From contig NZ_JACHHW010000002.1 in NCBI RefSeq assembly GCF_014202945.1, forward strand, positions 372,001 through 436,000: a DNA stretch of 64,000 nt, written 5' to 3'. Every line of letters begins with the position of its first letter. Position 1 is the first letter of the stretch. This document shows positions 1 to 10,565 of this stretch, one piece after another. The translations under genes and the position numbers were made by a program. This stretch comes from Zhongshania antarctica. GTDB taxonomy: Bacteria > Pseudomonadota > Gammaproteobacteria > Pseudomonadales > Spongiibacteraceae. The notes beneath the pieces were generated by a model. That model was given only the letters and a program-made list of their open reading frames with translations, had not been told where the DNA came from and ran no database searches.

Positions 1-589
1 AGGCCTCGCGAATTCTTTTGGTGATCCGCACATCGGCGTCGCTGGGTTCGGCCACCCCCGACGGGTGATTGTGGGCCACAATCAAGGCTGCGGCATGCAA
101 CTCCAATGCCCGACGGGCAATTTCTCGGGGATACACCGCCGCGCCGTCAATTGTCCCATAAAACAGTGGCTCGTATACGAGAAGGCCATGCTGGTTGTCT
201 AAATACATCACCGCAAACACCTCGCGCACTTCCTGCCGCAACTGAGCCAACAGAAATTGGCGGGTGGCAGCCGCACTCGCAAACACCGGCCGCTGGCGTA
301 AATCCTCTGCCAAATACCGACGGGACATCTCTACTACGGCCTGCAACTGCACATACTTGGCGTCACCGAGCCCGTGGGAACGGCAAAAACGCTCTTGACT
401 GGCGGCCATCAGCGCACACAAGCCGCCGTGCTCAGCCAATAGCTCTCTGGCCAAATCGACAGCGGACTTACCCTTAACCCCAGTGCGCAAAAATATGGCC
501 AGCAACTCGGCGTCAGCCAAGGCCGCTGCGCCACGCTGTAACAGTTTTTCTCGCGGCCGCTCATCTATCGGCCAATCCGTAATCGCCAT
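1..589 (-). CDS. radC: RadC family JAB/JAMM protein (3' end cut off)
   Basis: The minus-strand frame opens with ATG at 589 and stays open to base 1, so the C-terminus is outside the window. The N-terminus reads [17 protein letters not shown], followed by the RadC hallmark [14 protein letters not shown] and a helix-hairpin-helix-like stretch. The JAMM metal-binding motif [15 protein letters not shown] appears near the cut end. RadC proteins are widespread; an early role in DNA repair was not upheld and the biochemical function is unsettled. The gene is divergent from coaBC, as in Pseudomonas. Plus-strand open frames across it are antisense shadows. Identification is strong and function weak. 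Confidence 0.93.
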   Translation of the reverse strand, partial: MAITDWPIDERPREKLLQRGAAALADAELLAIFLRTGVKGKSAVDLARELLAEHGGLCALMAASQERFCRSHGLGDAKYVQLQAVVEMSRRYLAEDLRQRPVFASAAATRQFLLAQLRQEVREVFAVMYLDNQHGLLVYEPLFYGTIDGAAVYPREIARRALELHAAALIVAHNHPSGVAEPSDADVRITKRIREA

Positions 590-672
590 ATCACCCTCCC
601 TGGTGAACATACGATTCATAGCACTGGTAGTCGCCAGCGCCGATAAGCTTCATAATACCGCCAAACTCAGCG

Positions 673-1893
673 ATGACGAATGGCAAAATGAAACAACTGA
701 GCAACCGACATATTCTATTGGGCGTTACGGGGGGCATAGCGGCCTATAAAAGCGCCGAGCTCATCCGTCGCCTCAAAGACCACGGCGCCGACGTGCGTGT
801 GGTGATGACGGCCGCCGCCATGGAGTTTATTACCCCACTCACGCTGCAGGCGCTGTCGGGCAACCCAGTGCACACCACCTTACTCGACCCCGCCGCAGAA
901 GCCGGTATGGGCCACATTGAGTTAGCACGCTGGGCAGACGTGATTTTGATCGCCCCGGCCAGTGCCGACTTTATGGCGAGATTGGCCACCGGTCGCGGCG
1001 ACGACTTACTCACCACCCTGTGCTTGGCCACGCCCGCGATCATCGCGCTTGCGCCTGCAATGAATCAAGGCATGTGGCGCGACCCCGCCACCCAAGCCAA
1101 TGTCGCCACACTGCAAGCGCGGAACATCCACCTTTTTGGCCCCGCCGCTGGCGAGCAGGCCTGCGGTGATATCGGCCCTGGTCGGATGTTAGAAGCCCAG
1201 GATTTAGCTGAACGCTGCGCAGGGCTCTTTAATAGCCGCCTGCTGGACGGCGTCCACCTTACGATTACCGCCGGACCCACCCGCGAAGCAATTGACCCTG
1301 TGCGCTATATTAGCAACCACAGCTCCGGCAAGATGGGCTACGCACTGGCCAGCGCCGCCGCCGACGCGGGCGCCCGCGTAAGCCTCATTAGCGGCCCCAC
1401 CAACTTACCCTGCCCAGACCGAGTTCAGCGTATCGATGTGGTTAGCGCCACCGATATGCATAACGCTGCCTTAGCGGTAATGGGGCAGTGCCAGGTATTT
1501 ATTGCCTGCGCCGCAGTGGCCGATTACCGGCCCGTCAATTGCGCCGACCAGAAAATAAAAAAAGACAACGAGAGTATGCGTATCGACTTGGTTCGCAACC
1601 CAGACATTGTCGCCGCCGTAGCAAATCATGCGCAGCGTCCATTTACGGTCGGCTTTGCCGCGGAGACCCAGGACTTACTGCACTACGCTCGGGACAAGCT
1701 GCAGCGTAAAAACCTTGATATGATCGTGGCCAATGACGTGGCCAATACCAGTATTGGCTTCAATGCCAACGACAATGCCGTGACCGTAGTAACACCCGGC
1801 GGGGAGCAAAGCATTGCCCAAATGGGCAAAAATCAATTGGCGGTGCAATTGATCGCGCTGATCGCCCAAGAGTTTCATTGCTCACAAAGCTAG
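673..1893 (+). CDS. coaBC: bifunctional phosphopantothenoylcysteine decarboxylase/synthetase
   Basis: This fused CoaC-CoaB enzyme makes 4'-phosphopantetheine for coenzyme A: CoaB joins cysteine to 4'-phosphopantothenate using CTP and CoaC then decarboxylates the product using FMN. The CoaC half (about residues 10-185) shows LGVTGGIAAYKS, the active-site His in GHIELARWAD, and the APAMN motif. The CoaB half (about 190-400) shows ITAGPTREAIDPVRYISN, SSGKMG, AAVADYRP and KIKK. At 406 residues it has the normal family length. ATG 673 and ATG 688 are both possible starts and neither has a clear ribosome-binding site. It is divergent from radC. In Pseudomonas dut follows, but here algC follows after about 60 bases. 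Confidence 0.97.
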   Translation: MTNGKMKQLSNRHILLGVTGGIAAYKSAELIRRLKDHGADVRVVMTAAAMEFITPLTLQALSGNPVHTTLLDPAAEAGMGHIELARWADVILIAPASADFMARLATGRGDDLLTTLCLATPAIIALAPAMNQGMWRDPATQANVATLQARNIHLFGPAAGEQACGDIGPGRMLEAQDLAERCAGLFNSRLLDGVHLTITAGPTREAIDPVRYISNHSSGKMGYALASAAADAGARVSLISGPTNLPCPDRVQRIDVVSATDMHNAALAVMGQCQVFIACAAVADYRPVNCADQKIKKDNESMRIDLVRNPDIVAAVANHAQRPFTVGFAAETQDLLHYARDKLQRKNLDMIVANDVANTSIGFNANDNAVTVVTPGGEQSIAQMGKNQLAVQLIALIAQEFHCSQS

Positions 1894-1955
1894 ACAGCTT
1901 GCTCAGGGCCTTCCATTATAAGTATTAAATCTATCAGGACGACACTAAAGCTGCG

Positions 1956-5338
<3,383 letters not shown>

Positions 5339-5369
5339 ACTCAGCGCTGGATAAGGTCATCTACACCCT

Positions 5370-5954
5370 ATGAATAAACGTCCTTCACGACGCGAAGAAA
5401 TTCTTCAAGCACTCGCCAAAATGCTCGAATCCCAGCCCGGCACCCGCATCACTACCGCTAAATTAGCGGCAGAGGTGGGGGTATCTGAGGCCGCCCTCTA
5501 TCGGCATTTTCCGAGTAAAGCCAAGATGTTTGAGGGCTTAATTGAATTTGTAGAAGACACAATATTCAGTCGCGTCAGCCTAATTCTTGGCGAAGAGCCA
5601 CAAGCCCTAGGCCAAATTGCCAAAGTACTGCAGCTGCTACTGACGTTTACTGAGCGCAATCCCGGTATCACCCGCATTTTCAATGGCGATGCCTTGGCGG
5701 GGGAAAATGAACGCCTGCGCGGCAGAGTCGTGCAGTTTTACGACCGCTTAGAGACCCAGCTTAAACAAATTTTACGCGAGGCAGAGATACGTGAGGGCCT
5801 GCGCACTCAAATCACTGCCAACAGCACGGCCAACATCCTCATTGCTGCCGCCGAGGGCCGCATTAGCCAATTTGTACGCAGTGATTTTAAGCGCCTCCCC
5901 ACCGAAAACTGGGAAGAGCAGTGGCAGCTACTGAGTGATACGATTTTCCGCTAA
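5370..5954 (+). CDS. slmA: nucleoid occlusion factor SlmA (TetR family)
   Basis: SlmA binds specific chromosomal sites and blocks FtsZ ring assembly over the nucleoid. The N-terminal TetR helix-turn-helix (about residues 10-55) is clear, with [21 protein letters not shown], and the rest is the all-helical dimerisation and FtsZ-contact domain. At 194 residues it has the usual SlmA length, and the argB-slmA adjacency supports SlmA over a generic TetR regulator. It starts at ATG 5370, 31 bases after argB, and is likely part of the same transcript. It converges on the next gene with only a 26-base gap and no obvious terminator hairpin. Confidence 0.93.
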   Translation: MNKRPSRREEILQALAKMLESQPGTRITTAKLAAEVGVSEAALYRHFPSKAKMFEGLIEFVEDTIFSRVSLILGEEPQALGQIAKVLQLLLTFTERNPGITRIFNGDALAGENERLRGRVVQFYDRLETQLKQILREAEIREGLRTQITANSTANILIAAAEGRISQFVRSDFKRLPTENWEEQWQLLSDTIFR

Positions 5955-5980
5955 GCGGCAACACCTATTAGAAAAGCGCC

Positions 5981-6637
5981 TTACTTTTGCGGTTTGGAGT
6001 AATAATTCCGTCTAACGTCCACCTGCCCCTGCAGGTCTGCGAAGCGACTCTTATCCCGCTCGTAATTATTGGCGACCTGCTCAAGCTCTTCTTGACGGGC
6101 GCCAATATGTTGCTCGGTAGTGGTAAGTTCTCGGCGCAGCGACGCCAGAGTGTTAGTAAGCTCAGTCGGCACCGCTAAACCGCGGCGCTCCAATTCTGCG
6201 GCCTCAGCCTGGTTGCTATATACCTGCTGCTTAATAATGGAGAGATTGCTTTTTAAAATCGAGATTCGCACTTTTATATCGTTAAGCGCGCGCTTTTTAG
6301 CAACCTCAATGTCGTGAATATTGCTATAGCGCAGCAGCAGCGACTCATCCCATTTACGGGTTTTGGCGTCAGCGGCGGCTCGCGCTTCTTCAATACCAAG
6401 CTCCAATGCGCGGGCTTTGCGCTCAGCTTCACTCAATTGGGGAGCGATGGTTTTTACCACACTGCCGTCAAGGCGAATAATATCGTAGCCACGGGGCACT
6501 GCGTCCGGCGGCACGCTGTCATCAATCACCACCGTGCCATCGGGACCGGGATAGCGATAGTAAATACTCTGGGCATGAACCGTTGATAGCTCAATCCAGC
6601 ACAGCGCTAATAGCAGTAAACCACGAGCCATAATCAC
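5981..6637 (-). CDS. secreted DUF4124-like protein with coiled coil
   Basis: This is a predicted exported protein of 218 residues. A signal peptide (GLLLLALCWIELSTVHA) ends near residue 22. A short beta-rich segment follows (IYYRYPGPDGTVVIDDSVPPD) that resembles the DUF4124 domain of many proteobacterial periplasmic proteins. The rest, roughly 75-210, is a charged helical region rich in Glu, Arg and Ala that should form a coiled coil. GTG 6637 has a ribosome-binding site (GGATGGGA) at good spacing, and ATG 6631 is the alternative. The function is unknown. It lies between slmA and pyrE, convergent with the former and in line with the latter. Confidence 0.8.
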   Translation of the reverse strand: MIMARGLLLLALCWIELSTVHAQSIYYRYPGPDGTVVIDDSVPPDAVPRGYDIIRLDGSVVKTIAPQLSEAERKARALELGIEEARAAADAKTRKWDESLLLRYSNIHDIEVAKKRALNDIKVRISILKSNLSIIKQQVYSNQAEAAELERRGLAVPTELTNTLASLRRELTTTEQHIGARQEELEQVANNYERDKSRFADLQGQVDVRRNYYSKPQK

Positions 6638-6683
6638 TGTAATCCCATCCTCATTCGCGTTACAAAGTCACTTAATACGCTAT

Positions 6684-7337
6684 TTATATAACAACGCCAT
6701 AGCGTTCTCGATACGCATTGATACGTGCTATCAAATTCTCGTCGCCCGCCGACTGCGTCAAATAAGCCACAATATCGTGTAATCCCACAATGCTCACCAC
6801 CGCCAAATTGGCGTCCTGCTCCAGCTCCTGAATCGCCGAACGCTCACCCTGGCCGCGCTCTTGGCGGTCGAGACCAATCGCGACACCGGCCACCTCGGCA
6901 CCCTCGGCTACGATCATCGCAATGGCTTCTCGGATTGCGGTGCCGGCTGTAATCACGTCGTCAATAATCAATACGCGCCCAACAAGCGCGGCGCCAACAA
7001 GGCTCCCACCTTCGCCATGGTCTTTCTTTTCTTTGCGGTTATAAGCGTACGGTACATCTAGCTGATGGTGCTCTGCCAGCGCACAAGCGGTTGCCGCCGC
7101 CAGTGGAATCCCCTTGTAGGCCGGACCAAACAACACATCGAACTGAATGCCCGACGCCACAATAGCATCGGCGTAACAGCGACCCAGTGCCGCCAAAGCC
7201 CCGCCGCTGCTAAAGCGACCGGCATTAAAAAAATAAGGGCTAACACGACCAGATTTAAGGGTGTATTCACCAAAACAAAGGGCTTCGCTGGCAATGGCTT
7301 GCTGAATAAATCGTTGTTGATAGGGTTTAATGCTCAT
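6684..7337 (-). CDS. pyrE: orotate phosphoribosyltransferase
   Basis: PyrE transfers the phosphoribosyl group of PRPP to orotate, giving OMP in pyrimidine synthesis. The PRPP-binding signature [13 protein letters not shown] spans about residues 122-134, and the mobile catalytic loop [12 protein letters not shown] lies at about 100-111. An N-terminal substrate segment, [12 protein letters not shown], is also present. At 217 residues it has the normal length. It starts at ATG 7337. It is divergent from the crc homologue, the same neighbourhood as pyrE-crc-rph in P. aeruginosa. Confidence 0.97.
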   Translation of the reverse strand: MSIKPYQQRFIQQAIASEALCFGEYTLKSGRVSPYFFNAGRFSSGGALAALGRCYADAIVASGIQFDVLFGPAYKGIPLAAATACALAEHHQLDVPYAYNRKEKKDHGEGGSLVGAALVGRVLIIDDVITAGTAIREAIAMIVAEGAEVAGVAIGLDRQERGQGERSAIQELEQDANLAVVSIVGLHDIVAYLTQSAGDENLIARINAYRERYGVVI

Positions 7338-7672
7338 CTATGTTTCCAATAGCTAATACGTCAAATAAGTAGCCGCCCATTTTACCCAGCTACAGGGAAA
7401 ACCTCACCTATGACACGAAATGCGGGCAAAAGTCCGTAAAAATACTGAACATCGGCTATCAATCCGGTGTTTTTTAACAGATATTCTTTACTGCGATTGT
7501 TGTCAATAGTGTTTCATTGTAGTCTAACACCTTGTTTATATCGAAAATTCAGCCACGCTATTGCTGAACGCCACTTTTGTATTGAGGTTTGGCGTCCTAA
7601 CTCGCTATAACGATCTACCTCAACGCTCAAGCTTGGTCACCACGGCCTCGTTATCGACACGATAGGAAAGAC
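7338..7672. other. divergent pyrE-crc intergenic region
   Basis: This 335-base gap separates the diverging pyrE and crc genes and must hold both promoters. It is more AT-rich than its neighbours. A TTGTCA hexamer near 7500 could be a -35 element for crc, but the matching -10 is poor. I see no open frame, no strong hairpin and no recognisable operator here. Confidence 0.4.
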
Positions 7673-8455
7673 ATGAGAATTATCAGCTTTTGCGCTGACA
7701 GCATCGTAGATGCTGCAAAAAGAGGCTTCTTCGACTGGGTTACTAAGCAGGATGCCGACATCATCTGCATTCAGAACCTAGGCATTGCCGAATACAAACT
7801 TCGCGACGACGTGTATTTTCCCCGCGACTACAACCCCTATTTCTTTGATGCCGCCGACGGTAAGCACAACGGCGTCGCCATTTACTGCCGCAAACTGCCC
7901 AAAGCCATCATGACGGGACTGGGATTTTTAGATTTTGATATGGACGGCCTCTACATTCAGGCCGACTTTGACAACATCAGCATTGGCAGCTTGCTTGCCC
8001 CCACCGCCGAAGAAGGCGATAGCGCAGGCCTAATTCGTAAAAACCAATTTTTTGAGCAGTTTGGCAATCACCTGACCAAAGTGCGCAACAAACGCCGTGA
8101 CTTTATCATTTGCGGCAACTGGAATATTGCCCATCGCGGTATAGATATTCAGGACATTCGCGGTAACCACGGCAAGCCCGGCAGCTTGGCCGAAGAGCAG
8201 CAGTGGATGGATCGCCTGTTTCGGGAACAGCAGTACTCCGATGCATTTCGTCTAATTAATAACGATCCCGACGAGTTTAGCTGGTGGCCAGACGGTGAGC
8301 CCGGCACTAACGGCTGGCGGGTAGACTACCAAATCACCTCAGAGCACATGACACCACGAGTTGAATACGGCGCCATTTACAAAGTACAGCAATTTGGCAA
8401 GCACGCACCGGTGATTATGGACTACGACTTTGAGTTACCAGAAAGCCCCTTTTAA
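7673..8455 (+). CDS. crc: Crc-type exonuclease III homologue lacking nuclease residues (catabolite repression control)
   Basis: The protein (260 residues) has the exonuclease III/APE fold, but its catalytic positions are changed. The Asn of SFNxNG is Cys7, the metal-ligand Glu of CLQE is Asn35 (CIQN), the Asp of GDxN is Asn149 (CGNWN), and the Asp of the SDH motif is Lys243 (FGKHAP). Asn151, Asp218 and His244 are retained. This pattern, together with WxVDYQ and FSWWPD and the position between pyrE and rph, matches Pseudomonas Crc. Crc works with Hfq to repress translation of mRNAs for less-preferred carbon sources. ATG 7673 is preceded by AGGAAAG. The Crc role is inferred from homology and context. 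Confidence 0.85.
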   Translation: MRIISFCADSIVDAAKRGFFDWVTKQDADIICIQNLGIAEYKLRDDVYFPRDYNPYFFDAADGKHNGVAIYCRKLPKAIMTGLGFLDFDMDGLYIQADFDNISIGSLLAPTAEEGDSAGLIRKNQFFEQFGNHLTKVRNKRRDFIICGNWNIAHRGIDIQDIRGNHGKPGSLAEEQQWMDRLFREQQYSDAFRLINNDPDEFSWWPDGEPGTNGWRVDYQITSEHMTPRVEYGAIYKVQQFGKHAPVIMDYDFELPESPF

Positions 8456-8467
8456 GGGCTTTCTGGT
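8437..8467. terminator. hairpin between convergent crc and rph
   Basis: There is a perfect 12-bp inverted repeat (ACCAGAAAGCCC and its complement) with a 7-base loop that contains the crc stop codon. No long T-run follows on either side, so it may act weakly or stabilise the 3' ends of the convergent crc and rph transcripts. Confidence 0.6.
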
Positions 8468-8473
8468 AAACAA

Positions 8474-9193
8474 CTAGGCCAGCGCCGCGCGCTGAGCCTC
8501 GATCAATTCAGCAATACCTTTCTCAGCTAAATCCATCATTGCATTCATTTCAGCGCGGCTAAACGTAACGCCCTCTGCCGTGCCCTGCACCTCAATCACG
8601 CCGCCCTTATCATCCATGACCACGTTCATATCGGTTTCGGCATTGGAATCCTCTGCGTAATCCAAATCCAGCACTGGCACGCCTTGGTATACACCGACCG
8701 AAATCGCGGCAACTTGCTGCTGAAGCGGGTTACCGTTTATTAAACCCTTCTTCTGCAAACTGGCCACTGCGTCCGCCAAGGCAACATACGCTCCGGTGAT
8801 AGACGCCGTGCGCGTGCCGCCATCGGCCTGAATCACGTCGCAATCCAAGTAAATGGTATTCTCACCTAGCATTTTCAAATCGATAGACGCGCGTAGCGAG
8901 CGGCCTATCAAGCGCTGAATCTCTTGGGTGCGGCCACTCTGTTTGCCCCGTGCCGCTTCCCGATCCATACGACTACCGGTAGAACGCGGCAACATGCCGT
9001 ATTCCGCCGTTACCCAGCCTTGACCGCTGCCACGCAAAAATCCAGGTACGCTGTTCTGTACCGACGCAGTACAAATCACCTTGGTATTGCCCATTTCAAT
9101 CAATACCGAACCCTCGGCATGGCAGGTGTAATTGCGGGTAATGGTTACCTGACGTTTTTCATCGCTGGCGCGCTCGCTGGGTCGTGTCATCAT
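8474..9193 (-). CDS. rph: ribonuclease PH
   Basis: RNase PH is a phosphate-dependent 3'-5' exoribonuclease that trims tRNA 3' ends. The 239-residue sequence has the family signatures: [19 protein letters not shown] at the N-terminus, [14 protein letters not shown] with the phosphate-site Arg neighbourhood, [15 protein letters not shown], and [19 protein letters not shown]. The tandem ATG ATG start lies at 9193/9190. The length is normal with no sign of decay. It is convergent with crc and divergent from yicC, the common rph-yicC arrangement of gammaproteobacteria. Confidence 0.97.
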   Translation of the reverse strand: MMTRPSERASDEKRQVTITRNYTCHAEGSVLIEMGNTKVICTASVQNSVPGFLRGSGQGWVTAEYGMLPRSTGSRMDREAARGKQSGRTQEIQRLIGRSLRASIDLKMLGENTIYLDCDVIQADGGTRTASITGAYVALADAVASLQKKGLINGNPLQQQVAAISVGVYQGVPVLDLDYAEDSNAETDMNVVMDDKGGVIEVQGTAEGVTFSRAEMNAMMDLAEKGIAELIEAQRAALA

Positions 9194-9356
9194 TTAATTC
9201 CATAGGCATTCAAAAGAGTGGCGCAGATTATACCTGCCAAGCCATCCCCACCCCAAACTTCTCCCGGACAACTCCCGTGCCCAAATCAAATCACTGCTGA
9301 AGAAACGCGCTAAAAAGTTTAGAATGGTGTTTCTAATCAACACCAAGGGGAAGACA

Positions 9357-10223
9357 TTGACTACCAGCAGCATGACCGCCTTTGCCCACCAGCAATCTGA
9401 CTACCCTTGGGGCAGTGCCACCTGGGAACTGCGTTCGGTCAACCATCGCTACCTGGAGCTGTCTTTCAAACTACCAGAGAGCTGGCGTAATTTAGAACCC
9501 AGCCTCCGCGACGCCCTGCGCAAAGGCCTGCAGCGCGGCAAAGTTGAATGCGCGCTCAAGGTTCAACTGCACAACCAGCAGCAAGCGCTGCAACTCAACA
9601 ATGTGCTTGCAGGACAAATTCTCGACGCTGCCAATAAGCTGAAATCGGATATCGCCCACGCCGCGCCAATCAATGTTTTTGAATTATTGCGCTGGCCCGG
9701 CGTACTCGAACCTCAAAGTGTCGACGGCGACGCCATTAGCAGCCAATTACTCGAAGGCTTTCAACAAGCCCTTGCCGAACACCTCGCCAACCGCCAACGT
9801 GAAGGCCAAGCACTGGCAGACCTCATCACCCAGCGCCTCGACAGCATCAGCGCCATCGTCGCCGACATCCGCAGCAAAATGCCCGGCATCGTCATCGCTC
9901 AACGCGAAAAACTACAACAGCGCCTTGCCGAACTCCAAGTGGAACTCAACCCCGAGCGCCTAGAGGCAGAAATCGCCCTCATCGCCCAAAAAGCTGACGT
10001 AGACGAAGAACTCGACCGCCTCGATACTCACGTAACCGAGGTACGCCGAGTCCTTAAAAAAGGCGGCGCCAGCGGCAGACGCCTCGACTTTTTTATGCAA
10101 GAACTCAACCGCGAAGCCAATACCCTGTCATCTAAAGCGGTGGTTTCGGAAAGCACTCAGGCGGCAGTAGAGTTAAAGGTGTTGATTGAACAAATGCGGG
10201 AGCAGATCCAGAATATTGAGTAG
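9357..10223 (+). CDS. yicC: YicC family endoribonuclease
   Basis: YicC proteins act as RNA endonucleases in E. coli and B. subtilis, with an N-terminal YicC domain and a C-terminal DUF1732 domain. The start is best placed at TTG 9357, preceded by AAGGGGA at ideal spacing, giving TTSSMTAFA after Met as in other YicC proteins (288 residues). An upstream ATG at 9324 would add an 11-residue tail that does not fit the family. SVNHRYLE, an acidic helix, and the conserved C-terminal block with DEELDRLDTHV, GRRLDFFMQELNREANTLSSK and VELKVLIEQMREQIQNIE are present. gmk normally comes next; here a 6.5-kb defence island separates them. Confidence 0.93.
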   Translation: MTTSSMTAFAHQQSDYPWGSATWELRSVNHRYLELSFKLPESWRNLEPSLRDALRKGLQRGKVECALKVQLHNQQQALQLNNVLAGQILDAANKLKSDIAHAAPINVFELLRWPGVLEPQSVDGDAISSQLLEGFQQALAEHLANRQREGQALADLITQRLDSISAIVADIRSKMPGIVIAQREKLQQRLAELQVELNPERLEAEIALIAQKADVDEELDRLDTHVTEVRRVLKKGGASGRRLDFFMQELNREANTLSSKAVVSESTQAAVELKVLIEQMREQIQNIE

Positions 10224-10565
10224 GTCTAGCGCGCCACTAAAAATCCATTTTTTCTTTAAGATCATAAGGTTAAATATATTCTGGGTGCTCCACAACACCA
10301 GCCCCTACACTTTAATGCGCATAAAAATGTGATTTCTTTCTTTTTTACGCGCATAAAAGTGTGGTGTTCAGACCTCGGGAAGCGCTATCCATCTAGCTCT
10401 ACGGGAAAACTCAGCTTTACATAGTGACGAGCACTGTAAAATGCGTAGTTTTTAATTTTTTACGCCTAAATATAGCCGTTAGACGGTAGGTCGACGGTTT
10501 AACTTCTCAACACTATCTCTCATGAATAACCAAATAAGCCTATTATTAAATTTATCCATCACACC
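10224..10565. other. left boundary of the yicC-gmk island
   Basis: This 342-base AT-rich intergenic stretch lies between the convergent yicC and DUF2357 genes. No open frame is convincing. It holds a long imperfect inverted repeat (listed separately) and a weaker GCGTA/TACGC repeat near 10,443-10,466. No T-tailed GC-rich terminator was seen. Confidence 0.5.
10307..10362. repeat. 21-bp imperfect inverted repeat centred on ATGCGC
   Basis: The left arm 10307-10327 (ACACTTTAATGCGCATAAAA plus A) pairs with the right arm ending at 10362 at 19 of 21 positions, across a spacer of about 14 bases. Each arm is itself nearly palindromic around (A/T)ATGCGC. An outer AACACCA/TGGTGTT pair extends the symmetry, with a six-base insertion in the left side. 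The layout resembles paired protein-binding or tyrosine-recombinase core sites, but a convergent transcription terminator is also possible. No matching copy was found at the other end of the island. Confidence 0.6.

Noticed and set aside
106-477. Plus-strand open frame of 123 codons
   Set aside because: Antisense to radC, whose minus-strand frame has strong family motifs; composition is low-complexity and no homology is visible.
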